This document shows positions 22,598-35,300 of a stretch of DNA of 64,000 bases, piece by piece (the first letter of the stretch is position 1; each line of letters opens with the position of its first letter). The stretch lies in contig CABFPE010000129.1 in the NCBI GenBank assembly GCA_900660155.1, positions 1,025,672 through 1,089,671 on the forward strand, in the 5' to 3' direction. The notes below the pieces were generated by a model that was given only the letters and a program-made list of their open reading frames with translations, was not told where the DNA came from and did no database searches. The DNA comes from Hofstenia miamia (taxonomy: Eukaryota > Xenacoelomorpha > Acoela > Hofsteniidae). The translations under genes were made by a program, and so were the position numbers.

Positions 22598-22890
22598 CAG
22601 GCCCGTGGCTTGCATTTGAAGTTTAGAGGGGGCATGGCCCGCAAAGTTCAATTAATTAATCATAGTTTTACTCATATGAGATAGTTTCACCCTTTTTCAT
22701 TGAATTTTTTTAATAGAATTGCATTAGAATTATGTATATTTCAACTAAAAGATATTCACTCTAACTTAGTTACAGAATATTAGAATTAATACTATGGAGT
22801 TTTGTATCCAGGATGTCAAAAGGAAGGGGGCACAGTGGCCCAACAGGGAGTGCCATAGCCCCCTCTGGCCCTCCCCTCGCCACGGCCCTG
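22598..22890. mobile_element. hAT-type MITE with 8-bp target duplication
   Basis: The left end CAGGCCCGTGGCTTG pairs with the right end read in reverse, CAGGGCCGTGGCGAG. Both flanks carry CACATCCT (22590-22597 and 22891-22898). An 8-bp duplication and CAG-starting terminal repeats are hallmarks of hAT elements. At 293 bp and with no open frame it is non-autonomous. It lies 146 bases after the P450 stop. Confidence 0.85.
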
Positions 22891-22898
22891 CACATCCT

Positions 22899-23229
22899 TA
22901 TGTTTCATTAAACATTTGCTGATATTGATGTTATGCATTGAGCCAAATATATTAAATACTGATATATGTTATATTTATACATGCTAGAAGATAATTTTGG
23001 CACTAATCGCTCGCAGCAGTTTATGTGGCGCAATCAACGATTTAAATCTGTTGGAAGACGTATAAAATAAAATAGAATTTATCTCCCAATTGATTATAAT
23101 TAAAAACCATTTATACTCTATATTTAAAGAATATCTGCTTTTAAACTGTGTACATTCTTTCAGCATTCTGAAATGATCCCTTTAATCATAAACTACGAAG
23201 CAATTAAATTTTTGATCAGCACATTTCTC
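22899..23229. other. No recognised feature
   Basis: Short AT-rich spacer between two MITEs. Confidence 0.5.
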
Positions 23230-23585
23230 CAGACTTGTCAATGAGCCGAACTTCTAACGAACCGAGCCGATCCGAGCCAAGCTTGAGAACACTATTTGAT
23301 ATACAACGAGCCCAATACGAGCCGACTTTAGGCGAAGCAAATTTATAGTTCTGCTTGTTAATTAAATTATGGAAATTATTCTTATTTTTTGCAGTCAGTA
23401 TGCCTTTCCTATAATCTTATTTAAGCAATGTTTGTCAAATAATAGGAAGAGCGATGAAAAAAATTCTTTAAGCAAGATATTTTTAAAAAAATACCGAGCT
23501 AAAACGAGCCTCATTCAGAGATTTTATGTAGTGAGCCGAGCCGAGCCGAGCCGAGCTTGGAAATGTGGGCTCGTTGACAAGTCTG
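23230..23585. mobile_element. TIR element, CAGACTTGTCAACGAGCC family, copy 1
   Basis: The left end CAGACTTGTCAATGAGCC and the reverse complement of the right end, CAGACTTGTCAACGAGCC, differ at one base. Inside the ends are clusters of CGAGC (GCCGAGCCGAGCCGAG on the right), like the subterminal transposase-binding repeats of hAT elements. About 356 bp, no open frame of note. Target duplications do not match by eye. A partial inverted copy is at 37977-38205, so this is a repeat family. Confidence 0.75.
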
Positions 23586-23896
23586 CAACCATGCTATGAA
23601 ATTACCGCAAACAATATTCATTTTGTCATTTAGATGTCCGAAAGTATGGATGGATTATCGAACGGAGTATATTTTTCTGCTTTAAATACTCCCTATGGTT
23701 TGTTTTCCTATTTCAATGTTTGTAATAGATACATGACTATGAGATATTCTTCTGCTCTACTGGGTAATCAGACTCAGTATGGTACAATCAGATTTGATGG
23801 ATTGTAACGCATCAATAACAACTCATCTACATTAACAAGAACTTCGTTCTACTGCAGTGTACAGATATTAAATACTAATTAGAACCCTGAAAGTAC

Positions 23897-24278
23897 TAGA
23901 GCTCTACAGTACAACAAAAATCTTATCCAATTCCGGTACCATGCTATTCAAAATTTTTTATTACCAATACACCAAATCCGTTTGGTTCCGCGGTGCTGTA
24001 ACTCAAAACGCTAAGAAAACAAAAAACAAGAAAGCTAATAATATTCCATCAATTTCTCACAAACTGAAAACCGGTACCTCAAACATTAAAAATAAGAAAA
24101 AACCAGAAAAAACAAAATAATCAATCAATTTCTAAAAAATTAAAAATTTTTGATTAAGTCCCAGTACCGTTAGAGATTTTTAAGGTAGTACCGGTCCCGT
24201 ACGGTACCGTTAACGAGATCATATTTCTTAATCCAGTACCGCACCGACGGGATTAGTCCTGGGAGTCGCAGACCTCTA
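23897..24278. mobile_element. Possible TIR element (TAGAG ends)
   Basis: Left TAGAGCTCTAC and, in reverse, right TAGAGGTCTGC share a start with the hAT-like element at 26631. The interior carries several GGTACCG/ACCGGTAC words near both ends. The 8-base flanks do not match, so the call is tentative. Confidence 0.35.
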
Positions 24279-26385
24279 GCGTGAAAATTAGGTACAGATA
24301 GAAGTTAAATCTTTTTAAAAATTCGGAATTTACAAAGAAAATCGTAATTTTTTTTCAAAGAAATATGCTTTAATAGAAATTTCTCTTCAACATTGCATTC
24401 AAGCAATACATATGTCCACACCTCATCATTTACAAAATTTCATAATAGGCTTGGAGAACATTCTGTGGAAATGCGGAAAAAGTTAAGCATATGTTTTGGA
24501 GCATATCTGAATTGCATAAATTGTTTGCGATTCATATTAAACTCATTTAAAGATTATTTCCAAATTAGTTGTAATTAATGATGAACTTATTTGTTGAAGT
24601 AATTTTAAAATTCACGCCAGACTGTTTAATGCTAAATAATTTGGTTGCTTAATTTACTTTTAGCGATTCCTTGCCTTGTTCACAATTTGTGTTGTATTTT
24701 TTACTACTGGCCTGTTTTTATACCTGAATGACAACTGCACGTATTTCTTTGCCTTAACGTGAATCACGTTCAGCGATTCCTTGAACAATGACTTAGACTT
24801 AGGAAACGAAAACATTCTTCTGATTTTTACTAGTTTCGACACCTTGTTTAATTATAAACATATTTATCATTATTTCCACCAGAAATCAAAGCTGTCTTCG
24901 TGATGATAAAGGTTATGACGCATTTGTCGTTATTCCCAAGAGGTTGCACTCAGAAAAGTGACTTAAAATCATTAAAAAGTGTGCCTTCACTTATCTGAAA
25001 GCATTTGGCATTTTAAATTTAAATTTCTTGTCAGATTTTACATAAAGTAGCTCTTAGCGAGGAAAAATTCAGCATCTGATCAAAAAAATCATTCATAGTG
25101 AAAAAATTAATCGTGAAAAATCAGAATATTGTACCCTGAATAATTGTAAGATGTTTTGCACTTTTACTTATGTTGTTAACTCTCCAATCACAATTAAGAA
25201 TATTCAACTATTTATACATAAAAAACTTCTTTCTATTTTCAAATTTTTAATCCATTTCTTAAAACTGTTTATTCAATTTATATTTTTTCTATATGAGCTT
25301 GTTTAAATTCATTACATTAGTTAATTGGCAAGAAGTTTGAAAATTGACACATAATTGTCGTCTGATGATTAATACACTTAGTTAGGTCAAAAATAGTTCA
25401 TAGGTCTGTACAATTCAGTACTGACTTTGTTTTTGTTTATCATTGCTTGTATCTCATTACTGATATGTCAAATTTACAAATAGAAAAGTGATGAAATATG
25501 ATTGCTCAAACCTGGCTATACTAATACCGAATGAAAAACATCGAATGCATGAATGTAAGCCAGCAAAGAATTTACTGAAAATTTAACATTTTCACAAAGA
25601 AATTTCTTTGAAATTTCCTCATGGTGATATGATTTTAATATTTTGCCATTTTCATTAAAAAAATTAATTTTACTTTCGACGCGGTATGAATTTTCATGTC
25701 TTATGTATAATTTCGCAATATTTTCGTCCAAGAACAACATTGTCCTTTTTATGTATTTTCATGTTTTACCTGCTAATATGCTCTGTGTTGTTTTATCACG
25801 ATTTCCTCATTTCTCCCGCAGCAGTTGGGGTGTTTTATGGCGTAAGGAACAGCAAACCCTTTCCGCTGGTCAGAAAACCTATGTTAATTGCATAATGAAA
25901 AATGTAAAATCATAGCGTAGACTCAAATGCTTAGTGGATTTCTTTGATGATTATCGTCTCGATTCAATGGCGTATTTTCGATGATTTTAATTTCATGTTT
26001 TTCATTTGATGTTTTTATGTCTGCCCTATTTTTCTTTGCAATATTAGGCCTAAGTACATGAACAGTATTGGAATTTATTGTAGCAGCACCAAATTTGAAA
26101 TCATTTTCTTCTTAGTTTTTTTTACAAGAGATTATGTGAGATTGGGAATCAGCTCCTTAAACACTCTCACTATAATAAGCACTACTATGAAAAATATAGC
26201 AAAAAGGGTGAATTGAGACTGAAAAGTTTAGCCTTTTTGCAATTTATGTTTGAATTCACAAGAATTTTTCTGAAATATTTATATCCAAAATTTGTAAGAA
26301 TCCCATTATATCACTCAAAAATATATGTGTATGCAAACATGTGTGTGCAAAAGCTACAAATTTTAAAATTCATAGGAGGCTAGGT
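24279..26385. other. AT-rich interval without recognised genes
   Basis: Contains only short frames. A basic 60-codon frame on the minus strand at 24660-24842 and one of 74 codons at 25516-25740 show no family features I recognise. Confidence 0.5.
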
Positions 26386-27405
26386 CAGAGTTGGAACCAG
26401 CCGGCCTAAAATAATTATTAAGGCCGGTAAAAATATACCGGACTAAACCGGCCGAATTTTTAGCCAAACAATATAAAAATTGGTCAAGATCAGAGTCAAG
26501 ACAAAGACCAATAAATTAATTTTGAAGGAAAAATTTGAAAAGACATTTTGAAAAGTGGAACAAAAATATCACTTGCAAGTTGTAAGCTATTTTTTCGTAA
26601 CGTGGTGTGTGTGAGGGTGTGTGTATATGTTAGAGCTAGGCGCCAGCCCGCTGAGCCCGCCGCCGGTAAATTTTGATGGCTGAGCCGATTGATAACTAAA
26701 ACTATATCAAGACAAACGAAATTGGTCATAAAAGGGAAACAGCACTTAATGTCGTTGATGTGGTAGTGACGTTTGACATTGATTAGGCTTTGAATTATTA
26801 AACAGATTGTCTTCAAGTGCATGAGGAACATCTTTGGGGATAGATAGTTTCACAATACTGCTAGCATCATATACAGTTTCTACAGGGCTATAGGCCTTCT
26901 AGTGTTTATATTTGGAATATTATACAGCCTAATCCAGTTCTATAGATGCCCTTCAGCCGGCTGCACCGCCGCCGCCGACCTCATCGGGTCTGCCCGCCAT
27001 AGTAGTCGCCTGACGGCGGCGCCCACCTCTAGTATATGTAAACCTCATTACATGTAGATTGAGTTGGATTGACAGAAATAATTTAGTCTCTCACAAATCA
27101 TTACAGGGAAGCGGTCGCTATTAGATAGTGCTTCCGTTGAATCATTAAGCGTATTAAAGGAGGCTTTTTTACCGGTCAATGGCCATAGTATTTTCTATAA
27201 TTATATATTTTATATTTTTCTGTATATTTGGATTTATAACATTTTTGAATATACTATTCTGCACCGTTTTCAATGTTCTTTTTTTGAGATTATATGAGAA
27301 AGCAAATTTACATTTTTGCGGGCCCAAACTGGCCAGAATAGGGCGGCAGACTAAGTCATTCACCGGCCACAGGCCGGGCCTAATTATTTGCGGCCGATTC
27401 CAACT
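26386..27405. mobile_element. GC-rich TIR element interrupted by a nested hAT MITE
   Basis: The left end CAGAGTTGGAACCAGCCGG and the right end in reverse, AGTTGGAATCGGCCGC, are similar inverted repeats, followed on both sides by TAATTA and GGCC words. The right end stops at CCAACT without the expected CTG, exactly where a LINE 3' tail starts, so the LINE probably truncated it. Removing the nested insertion leaves about 610 bp. Probably hAT-like, but the target duplication is lost. Confidence 0.55.
26631..27031. mobile_element. hAT-like MITE with TAGAG ends and 8-bp target duplication
   Basis: The left end TAGAGCTAGGCGCC and the right end in reverse, TAGAGGTGGGCGCC, form inverted repeats with two differences. 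GTATATGT is present on both sides (26623-26630 and 27032-27039). 401 bp, with GC-rich ends (CCGCCGCC) and an AT-rich middle; no transposase. It sits inside another TIR element. Confidence 0.85.
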
Positions 27406-28925
27406 AAGATAAGATAAGATAAAACAATCTTTATTAAGAGAAGGTAAAGCAATTAATACAAACTGATGGCTTCTCAAAATAGCGTCATTAAAAAAAAATA
27501 AAACAAAATCATACTATTTACAAACCTATACATTGCTAAGAAGGCTAAGAATAAGTCTACATTCTAGTAATTGTGTAATTGCTATTATAGAATTTGTACC
27601 CTGTCCAAGATCTTCCTGAGATGAATTTTTGCTTAAGAATAAATCTTTTCACACTATTTCGGAATTCTTTCAGTTTTGTAATATGCTTAATTTCGTTAGG
27701 TAGATTATTCCATTGCCTTGTGGCTACGTTTAAAAATGAATTTTCTTTGACTTTACGTCTGAACCTAGTGACAACATATTTCTTAGACCGTCTATTGAAA
27801 GTTTTCTTGAATTCAGGGAGATTTATCTTATCATAAGGCGGAATTTCGTTAGCAGCTTTGAAAAATAATGTAGCAATATTGATTTGTATTAATTGTTGAG
27901 GAGAAGGACACGTTTCCAAAATATAATTTTTGGTGTTACTAGAATTTCTTTTGCAAACATTTAAAGCCCATTTATATTGCAGCTGAAGTTTATTTATCAA
28001 TGATGTGCTCAAATTTGAAAATAGTACACTCCCGTAATTTAGGTGGCTCATAACAAATGCGTGGAATAGCTGAATTATTGCATGAGGAGGTAATAGGTCA
28101 GCAACCTGAGAAATAGTTCTTATGCCAGCAGCAATTTTTTTCTGTGTAGATTTAATGTGCTCGGAAAAAGAAAGTTTTGAGTCAATTATTATTCCTAAAT
28201 ATTTGAAAGTATCACTTGTAGAAATAATTGCATTTTTTATAGTCAAATTTTTATTTGTATGCAAGTTATTGTTGAAAAAGGGGTTCATTATACAAAATTG
28301 CGTTTTCTCGGCATTAATGCGTAATTTGTGCATAGCGAAATAATGGCTTAGTGACTGGCAGTTGGATTCCACTTTTTTTATTGCAACATCTAATGACTTG
28401 TTGGCGGAAAATATACAGGTATCGTCTGCATATTGTATAAGATTGCAATTAGTATAAAAGTTCATATCATTGACATAGATATTAAACAGAAGAGGTCCAA
28501 GAATGGTTCCTTGCGGAACACCTTTTTCAATATACAGCCAGTCTGAAAGTACTGAGTTGATTTTAACTCGTTGTTTCCTATTACTTAAGAAACTCGCAAT
28601 TAAACTAGTACTATCGAGGGAGAATCCCATACGTTTTAGTTTTTTTATTAGTATGTCATGGTCGATTGAATCAAATGCCTTAGAGAGATCTAAGCATGCA
28701 ATAGCAACATATTGTTGATCATCCAATGAATTTCGCCAGTTCTCTGTTGCCTGGATAAGTGCATCATTCGTTGAAAAACTTCTTCTAAATCCAAATTGGG
28801 TTGCAGAGAGCCGATTATGTTTTTTAATATGCTCGAACATTTGACTGAATATTAGTCTTTCAAAAACTTTACTTATTGGGGTCGTGATTGAAATAGGCCT
28901 ATAATTTAGTGGGCATGGGCTAAAT
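27406..28925 (-). mobile_element. 5'-truncated LINE with a long open RT frame
   Basis: Minus-strand frame from about 28920 to 27557 with no stop. Upstream of the first ATG it already reads NYRPISITTPISKVFERL. It continues with GFRRSFSTNDALIQATENW, CLDLSKAFDSIDHD, GVPQGTILGPLLFNIYVND, the catalytic QYADDTCIF, TFKYLGIIIDSKLSF, WNNLPNEIK and ends GYKFYNSNYTITR. The endonuclease and the start of the protein are missing, so it cannot move by itself. The 3' UTR ends in AAGAT repeats (plus strand 27405-27420). It is the best-preserved LINE in the window and serves as reference for the other fragments; the open frame suggests recent arrival. Confidence 0.9.
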
Positions 28926-30779
28926 GTAATTTTTAAATCTAAATATTGAAAATAGAGAAAATACCAAAAGATTGAAATTAATGCCCCTTACCAAAAAGCC
29001 TAAAAGTAATTTTTTTTCAAGATAAGTATCATATCGAAGAAATCCGAAAGCTTATGAGACTAACAATGACTTATGTGGAGATGCGATGGGAAGTTTATAA
29101 AGTAAGGAGAGTTGGGATCAAAATTGGACAGAAACATCCCATCTCATTAGAAGTTTGAAAAATTCCCATTCTAACATAGAGTCTTTCAATATTTGTCTCA
29201 AATATTTCTGACTGAGAAAAGAACATTTTTTTTCGAAAAACAGCGAAAAATTAAGGATCTTGAAAATGAAACATGTTTCGATCTTCGAGGCAATGGAAAG
29301 TATTTCGAGCTCTTAACTCTTAATAATCTAAAAAAATTTTTACTAAGAAGTTACTAGGATGATCAAAAATCTACTTGTGTAAAATTTTAGAAAAAAAATG
29401 TAACTAACAATCAGTAATAAAATTGCAAAACATAATCTAACCGTTACTTTATACACTTTTTACTAAGAAATAATCTTGTTCAATTTTAACGCTACTTTTT
29501 AAAACATATTTGGGGGATTTCTGATTCAAAATTTAGATTACGTATAAAGAATTCGAAGAAATTTCTATATTTTTATTAACACCTTATCCGTTATTAAAAT
29601 TGTGCATGCAACAATGCAATCAAGCAATCATTTACTATAAAGAATTATTACGTGTATTGCAATGGCAATCTTATCTGTTTACTACCATGGCGATTCTTAA
29701 CCATATTAGACCTAAGGAAGCAAATGTTCGTCATATCAGCGCTATCAATTTGGAATTTTCAAAACTAGATGTCCTCAATATTTTGATGACGTCATTAAAA
29801 TCTAAAAATTTGGGTACTTTTTGAAAGTATTTAAATATTTTTTAACAGTTGTAAGTGAAGGATTTCAATATAGTTCATGCCTTACTTAACAAATATGTTT
29901 TACATACTTTCTTCACACAAACAATATCAATAAGTTTTAGCACACATTGGAAGATGATATATCCCCTGTTGAAAAGAATTCCAAAATAAACTGATCAGAT
30001 ATTTAGAAAGTAATTTTTATGTAATATGATTCCCAAACAGAGTTAGGAAAGGTCACCAAGCATCACTAAGAAGGCGCCAATTGCTTTGAGTAATAATGAT
30101 AGTCTGTAAATTGTATAATTCAATGTTTATTTATTAGAGAAAGTTGGTTAACAATAATGATCGTTCAGAAGTGATTTTAAGGCTATTTAATTTTGCGTCA
30201 TAGAAATGGTTAGAACAAATAATAATTTACGTCATTGGTAAATATTCATTCTGTAATTTCAGCCCACTACTGTCACTTTGAAACAGGATACCGTTTAGTA
30301 AAATATGTACTATTTAATATTGGTGCAGATATGATATATTACTTCTGAAGTTTTTATGATGACAATTTTAATTATATATTTTCTGGCTCAAGAGAAAGAG
30401 TAAAATATTACTTAAGTGAGGCAGCACAAATCACACGGAATATTGAGTTAAATAAATTTTCAATTTCCAATGTATATTTAATTGAACGTTTCTCCAACCT
30501 CAATTAAGAAAGTACTGTATTAATTTGACAATGCACACGCCATCTTACGAGAAAAGTACGCGATTGACGTCATTCTTCATTTGAACATTTTACTAATTCT
30601 CAGGTCGTGGACGGTCGTAAGTAACGTTGTGTATAACAAAATTATTTTCTGCCTTCGAATGGAGAATCGTGTCACAATGTACCTATACAGTGGGTGCAGA
30701 ATGGCACAGTGTCCTGACTACTGTATACCAACTTTACCATATCTCTGAATAAGAAGTTGATCAACGACCTTTGAAAAGA
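28926..30779. other. AT-rich intergenic stretch before the transporter gene
   Basis: No convincing coding frame, terminal repeat or RNA gene. It should hold the promoter of the downstream gene, which cannot be pinpointed. Confidence 0.5.
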
Positions 30780-32237
30780 ATGTCAGAGAGCCGAGAAGAA
30801 TTTCGTTACATCCTTGCAATTGTACTGGTACACATTGTCACCTGGAGTTCATCTGTATTAGACTATTTAATCTACTTCTTAGAAGTAGAATATGCTGGTG
30901 ATTCCTTGCCTCACAAAGAAATTGCTCACTTGCCAATGGTAGCTCGTGAAGTTGGCTCCATCGTAACATGTTTTGTGTCATTGAAGTATTTCTACATCTT
31001 TGGAAAAAGAAGTCTTCGACTAAATCTTCTCATCGCCACTGTTCTCATGAGCACTGTCTATATCTTCGCTGCAGTGTCCAGCTCTGTCTGCTCATATAGG
31101 GTTTTCTTCTTTTTATATTTTATATGCATGTTTTTTAAAGGCTGTGGTTCACGCTTAAGCCAGTGTGCTATTAAAAGTATAATTACTCTTCAGGTTCCTC
31201 GAAAGGCCATTCAGGTTGAATGTCTTTCACTGGCAACAGGAAGTATTACCTATATCGCCGTTTCATTCCTAGGTACCTACTTCTTTGGCTATCTCCGATA
31301 CGTAGGATCAGCTGTGCTTATTACTAGTTCTATGTACCTGCTAACAATTGTTATATTCCTCTTAACTCCATCCAAGGCAAAAAACATCAACGCTTACCAA
31401 GTCAATTTCACTGCGCAAAGTCACGAAATTTTCAAGCTCATGCGAATCCCTTCAATTCTCATTGAGATAATTCAAATATTTCTGAGTTTTACGGCCTACA
31501 TTGTGTCCAATTTAATCATTTTCCCCCTTTCTTCTGTTCTGACAGAACTACACTCCCAACCAGACTATACGACAATTTCAACGATGTCGGCAAACATCAC
31601 AAACTCATCCCAGACATCTGACTATAAATTCTCAGTGAACGCATCAAATGTCACCTTCATTTCGGAATTTAACAATGAGGCATATCTGTCAGACCTCGAG
31701 TACTATCTTTCCCTGGCATTCTTCTCTAGTAGTGTTTTGCTTATTGGTCTCTGCATCACATTGACATGGTTATCCTTCCATTTCATCAAAAAGCATCATC
31801 GAGTGGTTTTGCAATTCGTGCTGGTTATCATCGCTTTAATGGCAGCCCTCAATACCCAACCAACTATTCCCCTTTTCAAGGCAACTCCCCTTACAGTCAT
31901 TGCTGCAAACAACATCGTTGGTAACACACTTTTCGTAATGCAGTCGATCTCAATTCGTCATGTTCTTTACTACATTTCTGTTCACGCTAAAGATCTATCG
32001 CAAGAAGAAGCATGGAGGAAGGCCTTCTCGATCTTCGTCAACGTTCTCAATTCCATTGGCGCAGCGCTGGGCATGAGCGTTTTCAAGACAATACTGCAGG
32101 TAATACCCCACAGCTTCGTTCTTATATTTTTTGCAGGCGGTTCTGCTCTGCTAGCTTTACTACGACTCCTGAAATTTTTGCAGGAGCGAAAAGTTATTAA
32201 TAAACTACGCAGTGTCAATGGGCAAAGTGAGATATAA
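30780..32237 (+). CDS. 12-helix MFS-like membrane transporter, intronless
   Basis: ATG at 30780 opens 485 codons. An upstream in-frame TTG at 30771 is not a likely animal start. About twelve hydrophobic helices can be traced in two groups of six (roughly residues 9-33, 50-74, 78-99, 106-123, 142-172, 175-198; then 221-250, 305-333, 340-360, 366-400, 410-435, 443-465). A positively charged loop FGKRSLR follows helix 2, as in the MFS motif A loop. A long hydrophilic segment links helices 6 and 7. The loop between helices 7 and 8 carries four sequons (NIT, NSS, NAS, NVT), which puts it outside the cell. This topology fits the major facilitator superfamily; the substrate and subfamily are unknown. 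AATAAA lies at 32380. Confidence 0.8.
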   Translation: MSESREEFRYILAIVLVHIVTWSSSVLDYLIYFLEVEYAGDSLPHKEIAHLPMVAREVGSIVTCFVSLKYFYIFGKRSLRLNLLIATVLMSTVYIFAAVSSSVCSYRVFFFLYFICMFFKGCGSRLSQCAIKSIITLQVPRKAIQVECLSLATGSITYIAVSFLGTYFFGYLRYVGSAVLITSSMYLLTIVIFLLTPSKAKNINAYQVNFTAQSHEIFKLMRIPSILIEIIQIFLSFTAYIVSNLIIFPLSSVLTELHSQPDYTTISTMSANITNSSQTSDYKFSVNASNVTFISEFNNEAYLSDLEYYLSLAFFSSSVLLIGLCITLTWLSFHFIKKHHRVVLQFVLVIIALMAALNTQPTIPLFKATPLTVIAANNIVGNTLFVMQSISIRHVLYYISVHAKDLSQEEAWRKAFSIFVNVLNSIGAALGMSVFKTILQVIPHSFVLIFFAGGSALLALLRLLKFLQERKVINKLRSVNGQSEI

Positions 32238-32379
32238 GCATGTAGAACTTATTAATTTCCATTGTTGTAAATATTGATGTATTTTTTATGAAATCTGACC
32301 CTTTAACGCGATCGCTAAGCACATTAAGCGAAGTTAATTTAATATAGAATATTTATTGAAGCATATATACATTAATATA

Positions 32380-32385
32380 AATAAA
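32380..32385 (+). terminator. Poly(A) signal of the transporter gene
   Basis: AATAAA 143 bases after the TAA of the transporter. Confidence 0.5.
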
Positions 32386-35300
32386 GCAATACCACTCGAA
32401 GTTGGCGTGGAAACTTTCAACAATTAATTTTTTAACTGAAGTTTCTTCACATATACTAAAAAAAAGTAAATGACACGTATTTCAGATTTTTTCAAAAGTT
32501 TATTAAACCACTATAGGAATGCAATTTATGAACATATTTTTATAGATACTGCTAATGTGTGGCGTTGCTTATCTTATATTCGCATGTACCTCAGTGCTGT
32601 ACAGAAATATTTGATTCAAACAACCGTTTCTTTCAATACAGTTTTTTAGCTTAGCTATTGGCAATAAGAATGATTTCGCTTTACGTTATAACTTGTAAGA
32701 CTTGATTCCAATCTATTCCCTCTAGTGCACATAAGTAGAAAATGTTTCGTTTGTCTCTCTTCTCAGTTAAGGTTAAAATTGGAACAATCTAATATCTCCG
32801 TGCAAATTTACATTTTCTAAAGACATGAAAATGGGCTTTTGTTTCCTAGATATTTATGACAGAAACGATCAATTTCAAATACAATCACATATCAAATAAA
32901 GAGTTGGCAATTGGCCTAAATCTTTAGGCCAAAGGTCACCTCAACCCAGATTCCAACCCTGATCCTACAACATATACATAAACTCATTGCATAATGTGCA
33001 TATTTTTGTTAAGATAATTCAGAACTCCATAAGAACTTTGAATTGGAAACAAACGAGTCCACCTCCATGTCTGACTTTCTTAATTAGGCACCTGTGCAGC
33101 ATTGTCTATACATTGTCACTATCATTTAATAACAAGCTTCTTTTTCAGCATCACTGAGCGATGTTCAGAGCACGTTGATGTATAAGGGGTACCCGGATGA
33201 GGGTGCTACGTTGGCAGTAAATTGAAGGATCACTCATCAACTATCTGCAGAAATCACTGTGTGTGAATGTCTGTGAGTGGAGACCGGGTTTTTGTCCTCA
33301 TCCAAAGTTTAACTGAGAAGGGTCGGTTAAGGTTCACACTCCATTCTAAATTAAATTCAATTTTTCTTATGAGTTTGAATTTAATACCCACTAATATCTA
33401 CATCTGAATGGGTTTGTTATTTTTGCAGCATTTACAATTGCATAAGAAAATGAATTCTGATTTATTCTTCATCCTTTTCTTTTTCTCTAAATCTTCAAAG
33501 CAACCCGGTCTCCGGCGAGTACATATGAGAATGAGTGATACAATAAAACTAGAAACCAGGTTATTTTACATTCTTTTAAGGCAAGACAGTGCTTTTTAAC
33601 TTTATCAGGAAATAGTTGTTCAAGGTACCTTCATTTGGAATTTAGTTCTCCTATCAATAAGGGTATATTTAAGTATTTGAGTCTTAGCTAGTTGAATGAA
33701 TCTAGAAAACAGGTTGTGATATTGGAAGATTAATTTGGGTGAAAAATAAAGACATTCCAGTTCCCATTTCAGCTCAGAAGATATTAAATCTTTAGCTCTC
33801 TCTTCCTGCTTAACAGGGCCTCTTTATAACCTGGTTTCTAAACTAATCTGAACAACTCATGCAATTCAATTTTTTCTAAGTTCAGATATATTTGAGGCGA
33901 GTGAACACTGATGAATGTCGCTTTTGGTTGCCTTTGTTTTCTTTGTGACAAACGTGTGTTGAGTGTGCATTGAATAATTTATGCGATGCAATAGCAATAT
34001 TCAAATTATAAATGAGCTATTTCTAATTGGGAATTTAACATGCGAATTGACCTAGGGTTATTTAACATGCTTCATTTTAACACTTAAGTTCCTTAGCAAA
34101 TCCATTTTTATGAGAGTCGCATACGACTACTGTGCTCTGTGTACGTTATATTTGCGAATGTCAAAAAAAGAAGTAATGATTTACTAATTATTTTAAACAC
34201 ATAAAATATGCCTTTTTGAGGGACCAACTTAATTCTCATTTTTTATTGCAACTATAACGCTTCTTCTGCATCATTTAGAACATGATTTTCGAAACGATCT
34301 TAGAGCTTAGATTGGAAATTTTTCAATGAAATTTAAAATTGCATTTACATACATACGATTTTGAAACATAAATTCGTATGTGTAAATGGTCTCTTTTTAT
34401 GCAAATATTTGATTGTAAAAAAAACAGTGGAAGTTCTTCAGAAATTATACCAAATTTTGATGTACCTGTTAAGTCTTTATTTCTATTGACTTGAATTTCA
34501 TTTATTTGGGTCACACTACATCCTGCATTAACAGTTTGTCCTGAAATCCTAAATATGTAGGAATATTAATGACTATTTTTATCAGCATTTTAAACATATT
34601 TTGCACTTGAAAATTGCTTGTGAATTTTCAGAAAATTGATCAGGTAGATGTTGCGGAATGAATATTAGATCATTACTTCTACCATGGTGTATTATAGAGT
34701 TGATGCGCAAGTCGAAATGATGGACTATGTGAAATTATCAAAATGTTACACCACTGTATTTCAATTAGTAAGACTGCGTCCTTGACTAGGAAAAATTTTT
34801 CTAATACCTTTGCATATGAATACATATTGGATATGGTGATTCTTCTTGAATATGTTTGTGATATGAATCAATGATAGAAAAACTAAAATTATTTGCTTTG
34901 GATTTGAATGTGATATTCTGCGCTTGGATTCTGGATTCTGATTGATTGATTGATTGATGCGTGAGACGCAGCAATGCATGATATTATTTTGATTCCTGAT
35001 GTGATGACTGTTGTTATTCACCTTTTTGTTTTTCGCTTTATTAAGTTTCCAAAGCTTCTTTACACCTTATTTCTTTAACATCTAATGATGATTCTCTTCT
35101 ACATCTGTGCATGTAAACTTCAATTTCTAGTCTTTATGACCTGCTTCATATTCCTTCACATGTACACTGCTTTATGTACTTGCATGTACTGCTTTTAGTG
35201 TAAACATGTACAGACATATAAAACATGTACAAAGCTTACATGTACACATGTATGTATCTAACTTTTAGAGTGAAGACTAGAATTTGGATGTTACTCTTTT

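Noticed and set aside
24660-24842. Basic 60-codon minus-strand frame
   Set aside because: Looks protein-like but is short, has no ATG-based context and matches no family I know.
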